A program made the translations under genes and the position numbers. The notes under the pieces were generated by a model, which saw only the letters and a program-made list of their open reading frames with translations, made no database searches and had not been told where the DNA came from. Shown piece after piece: positions 1 through 8,796 of a stretch of DNA of 21,079 nucleotides. This DNA is from Dehalococcoidia bacterium. Lineage in GTDB: Bacteria; Chloroflexota; Dehalococcoidia; UBA3495. The stretch covers positions 1 to 21,079 of the forward strand of contig PCAH01000185.1 of the NCBI GenBank assembly GCA_002730485.1. The letters run 5' to 3'. Each line of letters opens with the position of its first letter. The stretch's first letter is position 1.

Positions 1-2
1 AC

Positions 3-449
3 AGCACTCCGGCCGAGGGCGCGGCTGCGGCCATTGGCGAAGAACTCAGAGAGACGCTGGAGATGCCCGCTGCTCCCGAGCCTGCACCCGAACCTGAGCC
101 GGAGCCGGACGACTCTTACAATGTGAATGAAGTCTTGTTCAGTTTCATGAGCGAGACGGACAAACTCGGCGAGTTGTCCAAACTGCTGGGCCGCCTGCGG
201 TTTGCCGTCGACGGGTCGGACCAGGCCGCCGCCGACGAGGTCGGCGCAGAGATAACCGTGCTGGCGCGCCACCTTCCCGAGAATTACAAAGTGGCCGACC
301 TTTTGGACGCAGCCAAGGACAACTCAGACCGAAGCTCCCAATTAGCCAAACTCTATATCGACCGTTGTTTCCGGCTCTCCGCCGGGGAAGCGGGAGCGGC
401 TACCGAGTTGGACGCTCAGATCCAGCTGCTGCGAGACCAGCCTCAATAA
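3..449 (+). CDS. Hypothetical protein, C-terminal part (5' end outside window)
   Basis: The reading frame is open from the first bases of the window to a TAA stop, so this is the end of a longer gene; the first in-frame ATG is at 63 but nothing suggests that it is the true start. The visible 148 residues begin with an Ala-rich stretch, then a Pro/Glu repeat linker (PEPAPEPEPEPEPDD-like), followed by about 100 residues predicted to be mostly alpha-helical and acidic, with no membrane segment, cysteine cluster or motif that I recognise. The linker suggests a C-terminal helical module tethered to a domain lying before the window. It is followed after 48 bp by recF on the same strand and may be co-transcribed with it. 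Function unknown; I do not assign a family. Confidence 0.6.
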   Translation, partial: STPAEGAAAAIGEELRETLEMPAAPEPAPEPEPEPDDSYNVNEVLFSFMSETDKLGELSKLLGRLRFAVDGSDQAAADEVGAEITVLARHLPENYKVADLLDAAKDNSDRSSQLAKLYIDRCFRLSAGEAGAATELDAQIQLLRDQPQ

Positions 450-497
450 TTCGGCGTCCCCAATCACCGGCTCCAAAAATGGGAGGAACACTACAGG

Positions 498-1757
498 TTG
501 GCCTACCTCTCCCGTCTCCAGCTCACCAATTTCCGAAATCTGACCCACCTTGATCTTGGGCTGTCCCCAGGTGTAACGGTCTATTACGGCCCCAATGCAC
601 AGGGCAAGACCACGCTATTAGAAGCCGTCTACCTGCTTTGTATCGCCCGATCATTTCGCGCGGAAAACGAACGCGAGGTCGTCAGCTTTCAAGCGGCCAG
701 CGCCGGTGAACAGGCTCTGGTGGACGGCACCATTGAAAAAGACGGGCAGCGCCTTAGAGTGATCGTCGGTTATCGGCCAACACACCGTTCCAACCAGGAA
801 GGCACGGGCCTGGGCTACAACGTGAGGAAAGAGATACGAGTCAACCGGATAAAGCGTACAGCTGGAGAGTTGATCGGCCAGGTAAATGCCGTCTTATTCA
901 GCGCCGACGATATCGAATTGGTCCAGGGAGCGCCCTCTGGACGCAGGCGGTTCCTGGATATCCTGCTCTCCCAGGCAGACCCCTTGTATCTGAAGGGGCT
1001 GCAGCGTTATCAGAAGGTCGTCCAACAACGAAACCAGCTGCTCCGTCTTCTGCGCGATGGCCAGGCACAGTCAGATGAAATGACTTTTTGGGACGATGAA
1101 TTGGTGCGTGAAGGAGCTTGGATCACCTGGCGTCGCCATGAGGCTATGCGCGAACTCACGCCCGCCAGTGTGAGACACCATGAGGACCTGAGCGGACCCG
1201 AGGAAAACTTGGAAGTCGAGTACCGCCCCAGTGTCTTATTGGGAGATGATGTCTCTGAAACTGAGAACAATTTCAGGGAAGCGTTGGCTGCTGCGTTCCA
1301 CAGGGAGAGAGCCCGGCCGGTTACCGCAGTAGGGCCGCACAGGGATGACTTCAACCTGATGATCGACGGCGCAGACATGGGTATTTTCGCGTCCAGAGGG
1401 CAGGCTCGAACCCTAGCGCTCACGCTCCGGCTGGCTGAGGCAGAATTCCTGTCATCGGTGCGCGGCGAGGGGCCAGTGGTGCTGTTCGACGATGCTTTTT
1501 CTGAGATGGACAGTTCCAGACGTCACCGGCTGCTCGAGAAAGCCACACGTTACGAACAGGTGTTGATAACTACAACGGACCTGGAGCAGGTAAATGACTT
1601 TTTTGGCGCCGGAGCCAATTATCATTACATAGCGAAGGGCCAAATCTGGCCCTCGGATCAAGATGGAAATGTTGCTGAGAACCCGGTGTCGACTCAGCCG
1701 GTGTCGGATCTTATAGAGGATGTTGAGGCTGGTCAAACTATCGACGAATCGGCGTGA
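498..1757 (+). CDS. recF: DNA replication/repair protein RecF
   Basis: RecF is an SMC/ABC-like ATPase that acts in the cytoplasm with RecO and RecR to load RecA at single-strand gaps. The N-terminus has the family's typical LxxFRN start, a Walker A P-loop GPNAQGKTT at residues 31-39, an ABC signature SRGQ at 299-302, and a Walker B with LFDDAFSEMD at 329-338. The start is a TTG with GGGAGG 11 bases upstream (481-486); the nearby ATG at 479 is in another frame. The protein is 419 aa, longer than the usual 360-370 aa, because of an acidic tail of roughly 40 residues after the conserved end. The neighbours are not the classical dnaA-dnaN-gyrB cluster: an unknown gene lies upstream and purL downstream. 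Assignment is secure; the role of the tail is unknown. Confidence 0.95.
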   Translation: MAYLSRLQLTNFRNLTHLDLGLSPGVTVYYGPNAQGKTTLLEAVYLLCIARSFRAENEREVVSFQAASAGEQALVDGTIEKDGQRLRVIVGYRPTHRSNQEGTGLGYNVRKEIRVNRIKRTAGELIGQVNAVLFSADDIELVQGAPSGRRRFLDILLSQADPLYLKGLQRYQKVVQQRNQLLRLLRDGQAQSDEMTFWDDELVREGAWITWRRHEAMRELTPASVRHHEDLSGPEENLEVEYRPSVLLGDDVSETENNFREALAAAFHRERARPVTAVGPHRDDFNLMIDGADMGIFASRGQARTLALTLRLAEAEFLSSVRGEGPVVLFDDAFSEMDSSRRHRLLEKATRYEQVLITTTDLEQVNDFFGAGANYHYIAKGQIWPSDQDGNVAENPVSTQPVSDLIEDVEAGQTIDESA

Positions 1758-1844
1758 CCGGTGTATACATCATTGGGATATAGGATTAAACCAGGCGGCC
1801 TGCCTAAGGGTTTATCTGAGGGCATAGTGGAAGGTTTGAAATAG

Positions 1845-4067
1845 ATGGCGGTGACCCAAGAACAACTGGATGAGATTGCGCTCTCGCGGGCCGAGTACGA
1901 CCTGATCGTGGAGCGTTTGGACCGGGAGCCGAACCCCGTCGAGTTGGGCATGTTTGGCGCGCTCTGGAGTGAGCATTGTGGTTACAAACACTCCAGGCCG
2001 CTGTTGCGTCTTTTCGCCCAGGATGACTCAGCTCGCAAGTCCAGTCGGGTGCTGTCCCAGACCGGCGCAGAGAATGCTGGCGCAGTGGACATCGGCGACG
2101 GTCTGGCCGTGGTGTTCAAGGTCGAGTCCCACAACCATCCCTCCGCTGTGGAGCCGCTGCAGGGTGCGGCCACCGGCGTCGGTGGCATCGTCAGAGATAT
2201 TCTGGCCATGGGCGCACGTCCCATCGCCCTGCTCAACTCCCTTCGGTTTGGCCCCTTAGATGACTCACAGAATAGGCACCTTTTCCACGGAGTCGTCGGC
2301 GGTATCTCCTGGTACGGCAACTGCATCGGCGTTCCCGATGTTGCCGGCGAGATTTGCTTTGATGAGTCATACTCCGGCAACCCGCTGGTAAACGCTATGT
2401 GCGTAGGACTGGTGGAGGCAGACAAGATCGCTACCGCTGCTTCCAGTGAAGTCGATAACGTCATGCTTTTGGTGGGAGCTGGGACTGGCCGCGACGGCAT
2501 CCACGGCGCATCTGGGCTGGCCTCCCGCACCTTTGAAGAAGAGGTTGAACTTCGTCCCACCGTCCAGGTGGGCAATCCGTTCTTGGAAAAAGTCCTGATC
2601 GAAGCCTGTCTGGAGGCACTGGGTACCGGCCTGGTGAATGCGATCCAGGACCTGGGAGCAGCAGGTCTGACCAGCGCCGCCATCGAGTCTGCGGCCAGCG
2701 GTGGTCGGGGTATCCGCCTCGATTTGGCCCAGGTGCACCAACGGGAACAGGGCATGAGTCCCTACGAGGTGATGCTTTCAGAGTCCCAAGAACGCATGCT
2801 GCTGGTGGTGGCGCCGGAAAACGTACCAGCCATCAAGGCGGTCATGGAGAAATGGGACGTGACCTGCCACGAGATCGGTCATGTGATTGCCGAGCAGATT
2901 GCCCAGGTTTCCATGGGAGCCGATCTGGTCGCAGACCTGCCCATCGGCCCTCTGTCAAAAGCGCCCGAATACCGACTGGAAGGGAAGCCATCCGACGAAG
3001 ACATCCAGCGGCAAAAACTGGAGTTGGACTCGGTCCCGCTGCCGTCAGATGGTGCCGAAGCGACGTTGCTGCGCCTGCTGGCCTCGCCTAACATCGCCAA
3101 CAAGAGAGGTGTTTATCGGCAATATGATCACCAAGTGCAGACCAACACCGTGGTTGGCCCGGGCAGCGATGCCGCGGTCCTGCGGGTGAAGGGCACCGAC
3201 AAGGCGATAGCGGTGACCATTGACGGCAATGGCCGCTTCTGCCAGTTGGATCCGTATCAGGGGGGCCTGATCGTCGTAGCCGAGGTCTGCCGTAACCTGA
3301 GTTGTTCCGGAGCGCTTCCTCTGGCGATGACCGATTGCCTTAACTTTGGCAGTCCGGAGCGTCCCGACATCTACCATCAGTTGGAGCAATGCATCCTGGG
3401 TATAGCGGAAGCCTGCCGCGTGCTGGAAGTTCCGGTGGTCAGCGGCAATGTGAGCCTGTACAACGAGTCCCGAGGTCAGGCGATCTACCCAACCCCCATC
3501 CTGGGTGGTCTCGGCCTGATCGAAGATGTATCCAAGGCAACTAGGTCTGCATTCGCCGGTGAGGGTATGGTGGTCGGCCTGCTGGGTGCACACACGACTG
3601 GCGTAGATGCTAGTGACCTGGCAGGTAGTGAGTACCTGCAGTGGGTTCACGGAAAAGTGGCAGGCAGCCCATCAATAGATATTGACCTGGAAAAGCGGGT
3701 TCAGCAGGTCTGCCGCGATGGGATAGAGAGGGGAATCATATCTTCGGCCCATGACTGCTCAGAGGGTGGTCTGGCCGTGGCCCTTGCTGAATGTTCCATC
3801 CAGGGAGATGTGGGATTCACCGGTGATTTCCCCATAGATGCCCGCTGGGACGTGACTTTGTTCGGAGAACGGCAGTCTCGAATAGTCGTTGGCCTGCCGG
3901 AAGGCGCTTGGGAGTCCTTGGCGAATCTGGCTTCGAGCTTGGATGTGCCCATAGCCAGACTTGGAACCACGGGCGGTGACCGCTTCAAGGTTGAGGGTCA
4001 GGTTGACCTGCCAGTCTCACGGATAAGCGACGTTTGGAATAACGGCCTGGAGTCAGCCAGTGGATAA
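1845..4067 (+). CDS. purL: Phosphoribosylformylglycinamidine synthase subunit PurL
   Basis: PurL catalyses the ATP-dependent amidation of FGAR to FGAM, step four of de novo purine synthesis, taking ammonia from the glutaminase PurQ with PurS as bridge. At 740 aa it is the small bacterial PurL type that needs separate PurQ and PurS; neither gene is in this window. Seen directly: the N-terminal SEHCGYKHS motif (residues 42-50) with the active-site His, KVESHNHPSAVEP around residue 95, glycine-rich phosphate-binding loops, and the duplicated AIRS-like halves (second half from about residue 430). The ATG at 1845 follows a modest GGAAGG about 10 bases upstream. The 87 bp gap after recF has no clear terminator. 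The stop overlaps the GTG start of the next gene by 8 bp, which implies translational coupling. Confidence 0.97.
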   Translation: MAVTQEQLDEIALSRAEYDLIVERLDREPNPVELGMFGALWSEHCGYKHSRPLLRLFAQDDSARKSSRVLSQTGAENAGAVDIGDGLAVVFKVESHNHPSAVEPLQGAATGVGGIVRDILAMGARPIALLNSLRFGPLDDSQNRHLFHGVVGGISWYGNCIGVPDVAGEICFDESYSGNPLVNAMCVGLVEADKIATAASSEVDNVMLLVGAGTGRDGIHGASGLASRTFEEEVELRPTVQVGNPFLEKVLIEACLEALGTGLVNAIQDLGAAGLTSAAIESAASGGRGIRLDLAQVHQREQGMSPYEVMLSESQERMLLVVAPENVPAIKAVMEKWDVTCHEIGHVIAEQIAQVSMGADLVADLPIGPLSKAPEYRLEGKPSDEDIQRQKLELDSVPLPSDGAEATLLRLLASPNIANKRGVYRQYDHQVQTNTVVGPGSDAAVLRVKGTDKAIAVTIDGNGRFCQLDPYQGGLIVVAEVCRNLSCSGALPLAMTDCLNFGSPERPDIYHQLEQCILGIAEACRVLEVPVVSGNVSLYNESRGQAIYPTPILGGLGLIEDVSKATRSAFAGEGMVVGLLGAHTTGVDASDLAGSEYLQWVHGKVAGSPSIDIDLEKRVQQVCRDGIERGIISSAHDCSEGGLAVALAECSIQGDVGFTGDFPIDARWDVTLFGERQSRIVVGLPEGAWESLANLASSLDVPIARLGTTGGDRFKVEGQVDLPVSRISDVWNNGLESASG

Positions 4068-5247
4068 TCAGCCGCTAAGGGTGCTGTTTCTGACCCCGTA
4101 TTTCCGGCCGTATCTGGGAGGGATCGAAAGGGCGATAGAGCAGCTATCGTTCCAGATGCAGCAGTCGGATTCCGTCGAGGCTGTGGGTGTGCTCACCACC
4201 AAGTACTCGTTCCCCCGGCGTCCCCAACCGACCTGGGATGACGAAGAGACCACCGACGAGGGCATCGCCATCTACCGGCTGTCGGGATTTCCCAGTCGGT
4301 CTTTGCCGTTTCACTCCGTGCCGCTGGTCTGGTTCTCGCCGTCAAAACTGAAGAAGTACTTGGACGAATTCAAGCCTGACGTCATCCATTTTGTGGGTGA
4401 CGGTTGGTTCTGGGGACATCTCTGGGCGTGGTTCTGGTATCGGGGCAAGGCAAAGTTCGTGTTCACGCCGTCGTACCACACCCTGCCGCTGACCAAGTGG
4501 TGGTTGAAGCCGATCAACGCGTTCTTGTGTCATATAGCAGACCGTGTCGTAGCCCTGACCAGTCGGGAAGCAGAGGGTGTCCACCGGGCCTATCTAGCTC
4601 CAAAAGATAAGCTGGGAGTCATTGGCTGGGGAACGTCCATCGACGAAAAAGCAGAATCAGAAGACGAGCACTCGCTCCATCACTCAGAACATGACGGACC
4701 TTTAACGGTCTTGTGTGTTGGCCGGGTTGGTAGTCACAAAGGCCAGTGGTGGCTCCTTGATACATACTTGAAAGCACGCTCCCAGTTCAACCGCCCGGTA
4801 CGTCTGATGTTGGTTGGCCAGGATGAAGGGGGCAGCGCCGAGATCGAGAGCTTGATCTCGCAGAGCGGACTTCGGGACGAAGTGGTCGTCACAGGAGAGG
4901 TCTCGGACAGCGAGTTGGCCGAATGGTACGCCGAGGCTGATCTATTCGCCCTGTTCTCTCGTTACGAGGCTTTTGGCCTGGTCTATCTGGAAGCGATGGC
5001 CCATGGCACGCCAGTATTGACCCATGATGTTGGGGCCAACCGCGAGGTTCTGCTGCAAGGCGCGGTTGTAGTCCCAAAGTTTGACGAAGGAGCCGCTGTG
5101 ACCGAGCTGGTCCGGCTGATGAACGATGACCAGGCCCGTTGGGAACTGGGGGCGCGAGCGCAACGCTATGCTCTCACCGAGTTCGCCTGGCCGGCGGTAG
5201 CCGAGAAGTACCTGGAGCTGTACCTTCATTCCAAGACCGCAGCCTGA
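4060..5247 (+). CDS. GT4-family glycosyltransferase
   Basis: This is a retaining GT-B-fold glycosyltransferase of family GT4, which moves a sugar from a nucleotide sugar to an acceptor at the cytoplasmic side. Visible motifs are the N-terminal Rossmann strand RVLFLTPYF followed by GGIER (residues 20-24), the donor-domain start VLCVGRVGSHKG (about 218-230), and the EX7E nucleotide-sugar motif E303...E311 in EAFGLVYLEAMAHGTPV. Length 395 aa is normal. The start is GTG, overlapping the purL stop by 8 bp, so translation is probably coupled. The next gene, 36 bp downstream, is a GH63-like hydrolase, so the pair may make and break the same glycoside, for example a glycerate-based compatible solute. 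The donor and acceptor cannot be read from sequence alone; exopolysaccharide or glycolipid synthesis remain equally possible. Confidence 0.88.
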   Translation: MDNQPLRVLFLTPYFRPYLGGIERAIEQLSFQMQQSDSVEAVGVLTTKYSFPRRPQPTWDDEETTDEGIAIYRLSGFPSRSLPFHSVPLVWFSPSKLKKYLDEFKPDVIHFVGDGWFWGHLWAWFWYRGKAKFVFTPSYHTLPLTKWWLKPINAFLCHIADRVVALTSREAEGVHRAYLAPKDKLGVIGWGTSIDEKAESEDEHSLHHSEHDGPLTVLCVGRVGSHKGQWWLLDTYLKARSQFNRPVRLMLVGQDEGGSAEIESLISQSGLRDEVVVTGEVSDSELAEWYAEADLFALFSRYEAFGLVYLEAMAHGTPVLTHDVGANREVLLQGAVVVPKFDEGAAVTELVRLMNDDQARWELGARAQRYALTEFAWPAVAEKYLELYLHSKTAA

Positions 5248-5283
5248 TTTCCCCAACTACTGGCTTCTGACTGACGAGGAACG

Positions 5284-6516
5284 ATGGTGGACCGAGAGGC
5301 ACTGGAACAGGGCGCACGCCAGATACTGCTGACGAACCTACGCCAGGGTGTGGCCGATTGGAACGGGCAGGAATACAGCTTCGTTTGCCCCTCGCTTACG
5401 GGTTACCCCTTCCAGTGGTTTTGGGACTCGTGCTTCCATGCCATCGCCCTGATTCATCTTGATCCGGAGCAGGCCAAGGCCGAACTCCGGACACTGATGA
5501 GCGGTGCTTTGCCCAACGGCTTCATGCCCCACATCATCTTCTGGGAGATGGAGAAACAGCCGGACTTCCTAAGCCGGAACATAGTCGGCCAGACCGATCC
5601 TCATTACAGTTCCACCATGCAGCCGCCGATCATCGCCTACGCCGTCGAGCGGGTGTACCTGGCCACCGGCGACGAGGAATTTAAGGCTGCGGCGTTACCG
5701 GTGTTGGTCAATTTCTACAGATGGCTCAGGGATACCAGGGACCCGGACGATGATGGCCTGATCGCGGTGATACAACCCGAGGAAGCAGGAACGGACTGCT
5801 CGCCAAAGTACGACGAAGCTCTGGGGCTGACTGAATTGTCCAACCAAGGGTTCATCGCCGCTCTGCGGAAGATCTATCAAGCCTATGAGCCGCTGCGAGG
5901 CGACGACCAAAAGATACTGGCCGCTGACCTGTTCCACTTCGAAGATGTGCTGGTGAATTCTATCTACGCCATGGGGATGCGTTCTCTGGCCAGGCTGCTG
6001 GGTGATTCTCCGGACGCTGCGGAGTTCCACCGCGAGGCAGACCGCACCCGTGATGCCTTGATCGAGAAGTGCTGGGACGAAGAGACTGGGGCTTTCTTGG
6101 ACCTATCCGGTGTCGCCGAAAGACCGGTCCGTGTTGTGACCATCAGTTCACTCATGCCCCTGATACTGGACGATCTCCCCAGGCCCATGGTGGAGCGGCT
6201 GGTTGACGACTGGTTGTCTTCCCCTGACCATTTTTGGACGCCCTACCCGTTGCCATCCGTTCCAGCGTCCGATCCCAAATTCATGCCAGGCAATCCGCGA
6301 GGATTCATCTGGCGCGGGCCGTCCTGGATCAATGCCAACTGGTTCTTGTCCCACGCCCTGCGGAACCACGGCTACACGGAACTGGCCGACACCATTGTGG
6401 CCAAGAGCCATGAGTGCATCGAGAAATCCGGATTCAGAGAGTACTACCATCCCTACACGGCCGAGGGATTGGGGGCCAGGGATTTTGGTTGGTCAACGTT
6501 GATCCTGGATTTCTGA
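5284..6516 (+). CDS. GH63-like glycoside hydrolase (MGH1-like, (alpha/alpha)6 barrel)
   Basis: The 410 aa protein resembles the MGH1/GH63 clan of single-domain inverting hydrolases, which includes mannosylglycerate and glucosylglycerate hydrolases. Supporting blocks are YPFQWFWDSCFH (residues 41-52), TDCSPKYDE (170-178), FIWRGPSWINANWFLSHAL (341-359) and FREYYHPYTAEGLGARDFGWS-type end (384-404). Candidate catalytic acids are D171 and E386, assigned by position only. There is no signal peptide, so it acts in the cytoplasm, which fits a solute or small-glycoside substrate more than a polymer. The ATG is preceded by GAGGA at 5276-5280. It lies 36 bp after the GT4 gene and is followed by a strong terminator. 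Trehalase-like or glucoamylase-like activity cannot be excluded. Confidence 0.8.
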   Translation: MVDREALEQGARQILLTNLRQGVADWNGQEYSFVCPSLTGYPFQWFWDSCFHAIALIHLDPEQAKAELRTLMSGALPNGFMPHIIFWEMEKQPDFLSRNIVGQTDPHYSSTMQPPIIAYAVERVYLATGDEEFKAAALPVLVNFYRWLRDTRDPDDDGLIAVIQPEEAGTDCSPKYDEALGLTELSNQGFIAALRKIYQAYEPLRGDDQKILAADLFHFEDVLVNSIYAMGMRSLARLLGDSPDAAEFHREADRTRDALIEKCWDEETGAFLDLSGVAERPVRVVTISSLMPLILDDLPRPMVERLVDDWLSSPDHFWTPYPLPSVPASDPKFMPGNPRGFIWRGPSWINANWFLSHALRNHGYTELADTIVAKSHECIEKSGFREYYHPYTAEGLGARDFGWSTLILDF

Positions 6517-6536
6517 TAAACCTAATCAGCACAAGT

Positions 6537-6570
6537 AAAAAAGCGCCCTCCAATCAGAGGGCGCTTTTTT
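6537..6570. terminator. Bidirectional intrinsic terminator
   Basis: A perfect 8 bp stem GCGCCCTC/GAGGGCGC with loop CAATCA is flanked by an A-tract on the left and a T-tract on the right, so it can terminate both the GH63 gene (+) and the convergent NYN gene (-). Confidence 0.92.
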
Positions 6571-6599
6571 AATGTTCAATCCTGATTGAGTATTTCAGG

Positions 6600-8549
6600 T
6601 TAATTGCGGCGGGGGCGGAAGAGCCTGGACATAAAGCCAGTTTCGGCCCGGGCTTCAGCCGCGGACTTACCCAATTCATAGTCTTCGTCTTCTTCGTCCA
6701 GGTATGTTGGTAGACTCTCATTCCCTGGCTGAATGCCGTCGTCCTCGTCATCTTCGTCCGCTTTGGGATCGGCATAGTCAGCGGCCACCGACCTGGCGAA
6801 ATCGCTGGCGTAGTCCGAGTTACCCGATGGTTGATCATCGTCGTTGGATGAATACGATGTTTCTTGAACGGCGGGTTCAACGGTGCCGTCGGAACGGATT
6901 GCAATAGCCTGTTGCACCAGCGGGTGTTCGTGGTTCAGGTTGAAGGTGCGGCGGCGTCGGTTCTGGCCGGAGGTCTCATCTCGCCAGGAGTGGTTCCCCT
7001 TCAGGAAGAATTCACCGTCGCTGAGGCTTCTTAGCATCTTGCTGACGTAGGTGCGGGAGCTGGCCTGGGACCAGCGCTGTGTGATGTCCGCATGTCCGGC
7101 TTCCAGTCCCTGTCCAAGGGCGTTACAGATCTCCGAGACGAGGAAATTGAAGGCCACATGGCTGATTCCTTCCTGGTGCTCCAGGGTATTGGCCATGAAG
7201 ATCAGGTCCGAGACCCGATCAGCCAATAGCCCGTCATCCGGTTCTTTGGGCATGTCCAGATTGTCGATCGCTTCCTGCAGAGCCTGGGCCAATTCCTGGT
7301 TACCGGCAAAGGCCGAAACCGGCTCTGAAGGTTCTTCGGCATAATCATCGTCAGCGGATTGGTCACTGTCGTACTGGTCGCTGCTGTATTGATATGAAGG
7401 CTCGGAGTCGTCGGCTCGATTCTGCCAACCATTTGATTGGTAGGCTGGGCTGACCTCGTCTTCCAGAACCGAGTCTATCGGTTCTAAAGTAGGCTGGTAG
7501 TCGGCCTCGGCGTCTTCAACCACCGCCGATTCTTCGATCTCAGAACTGAACGGTTCCGGAACTGGTTGCTCTTCCTGCTGTTGCTGGCGGGAGCGGGGAA
7601 GCCGACCGCGGCGGCGGCCCTGTCTGCCGCCTGAGCCTGAGCTGGAACTAGAACCGGAGCCGGAGAATGTTGCTTCTGTGGCACCCTCTGGGATGTCCTC
7701 ATCGGACATGATGGCCCAGTCCACGAGGCCGGCTGTGATCAATCGGATATTGCCGTTCTGTGCCACCCGGGCCATCAGGCGCTTGAAGCCTGTGTAGCCC
7801 AGTTTCTTCTCGTCGAATTCAGGGAAGCGGCGCACCAGGCGTTGCTTGATGGAGGTCAGCAGCGGATTTCCGCCGGCTTTACGCTCGTCGCTGATGATTC
7901 CTTCGATTGCGCTGATGATGTCTTGCAGGTCTCCGCCCGAGGAGCTGACCGGCGCTGCTTCTGCGGCTAGCGCTGCCGGGGCAACGGGCTCAGCGGTGAC
8001 TGGCGGATCGACATCGACGTCATACAACACCAGTCCGTCCACCTGGTCGGCCAGGCGCCGGGAGGTGCTCCAAGAGACACCGACGACCACCACGTGTTTG
8101 CCCATGGTCCTCAGGGCGTTGACCACGTGGATGAAGTCTGAATCTCCGGACACCAACACGTAGGTGCTGATGTTTGGGTAGGTGTGGGCGACTTCGATAC
8201 AGTCGGCGGTCATCTTGACGTCGACACTGTTCTTGATGCGGCCGGTGCGTATGCCATTGGCATTTATTGCGCCGGGAGAAGGTGCTCTGGTGGGTACGAA
8301 GACCGGTTCGATACCGGCGGCGTAAAGGGAGGGAGGGTCGTTCAAAAATTGGCTGGCGCCCCGTAGTTCGGGAGCTCTTGTCACCCAGTCTGCGTAGGCC
8401 TTGGCAATCACTACGCGACCGTGGTTGGATACTTCTTCTTTAAGAGCGGAAACGTTGGGGGTCCGGTTACCGACGGCCAGGCTAATTTTGAAGTTTTCCC
8501 AGTCGATGAATAGGGCCACGTCCGATCCGTGGTTTGGGTTGCTCTGCAT
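6600..8549 (-). CDS. NYN-domain (LabA/DUF88-like) nuclease with LOTUS/OST-HTH domain
   Basis: The N-terminal NYN domain (PIN-like RNase fold, about residues 10-180) has LFIDWENF with D16, then VDVKMTAD (D110, D116) and SGDSDF (D136, D138), so all acidic metal-binding positions appear intact. A linker leads to a LOTUS/OST-HTH domain (about 207-285) with FPEFDEKKLGYTGFKRLM, a fold known elsewhere to bind RNA, including G-quadruplex RNA. Next come a Gly/Ser run, a basic RRGRLPRSR patch, a long acidic Ser/Asp/Glu/Tyr-rich disordered stretch, a second helical, possibly winged-helix module (about 425-555), and an acidic tail. At 649 aa it is far longer than simple LabA-like proteins (about 170-250 aa). 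I chose the ATG at 8549; an in-frame GTG at 8585 would add 12 residues, and neither has a strong ribosome site. It is monocistronic. Probably an RNA-processing nuclease; target unknown. Confidence 0.88.
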   Translation of the reverse strand: MQSNPNHGSDVALFIDWENFKISLAVGNRTPNVSALKEEVSNHGRVVIAKAYADWVTRAPELRGASQFLNDPPSLYAAGIEPVFVPTRAPSPGAINANGIRTGRIKNSVDVKMTADCIEVAHTYPNISTYVLVSGDSDFIHVVNALRTMGKHVVVVGVSWSTSRRLADQVDGLVLYDVDVDPPVTAEPVAPAALAAEAAPVSSSGGDLQDIISAIEGIISDERKAGGNPLLTSIKQRLVRRFPEFDEKKLGYTGFKRLMARVAQNGNIRLITAGLVDWAIMSDEDIPEGATEATFSGSGSSSSSGSGGRQGRRRGRLPRSRQQQQEEQPVPEPFSSEIEESAVVEDAEADYQPTLEPIDSVLEDEVSPAYQSNGWQNRADDSEPSYQYSSDQYDSDQSADDDYAEEPSEPVSAFAGNQELAQALQEAIDNLDMPKEPDDGLLADRVSDLIFMANTLEHQEGISHVAFNFLVSEICNALGQGLEAGHADITQRWSQASSRTYVSKMLRSLSDGEFFLKGNHSWRDETSGQNRRRRTFNLNHEHPLVQQAIAIRSDGTVEPAVQETSYSSNDDDQPSGNSDYASDFARSVAADYADPKADEDDEDDGIQPGNESLPTYLDEEDEDYELGKSAAEARAETGFMSRLFRPRRN

Positions 8550-8796
8550 GCAGTAATACGTCCCGGTGGCCCGTTGCAGGCTCACCTATGTGTGTCTATA
8601 CCAGTGTAGAGTGCGACCCATGTGGAGTCAAGAAACCGGGCATTGCGTGAGCCTGGGTGAGCTGTTTGCAAAAGAGCCAAGCTCGCTGGATTTCAAAAGC
8701 TGTTTCGGAACCTACGTTGTACGGCGCTGCCAGTGTAAAATGGGCCAGGTTCTAAGCGGATAAACCTAATAAACACAAATATTCAGAGGTGCACCA

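Noticed and set aside
2367..2741. Long antisense ORFs within purL
   Set aside because: Shadow frames of a high-GC coding region, without their own signals.
8566..8763. 65-aa ORF upstream of the first SDR
   Set aside because: It overlaps the start region of the NYN gene on the other strand, has no ribosome site and no protein-like features.
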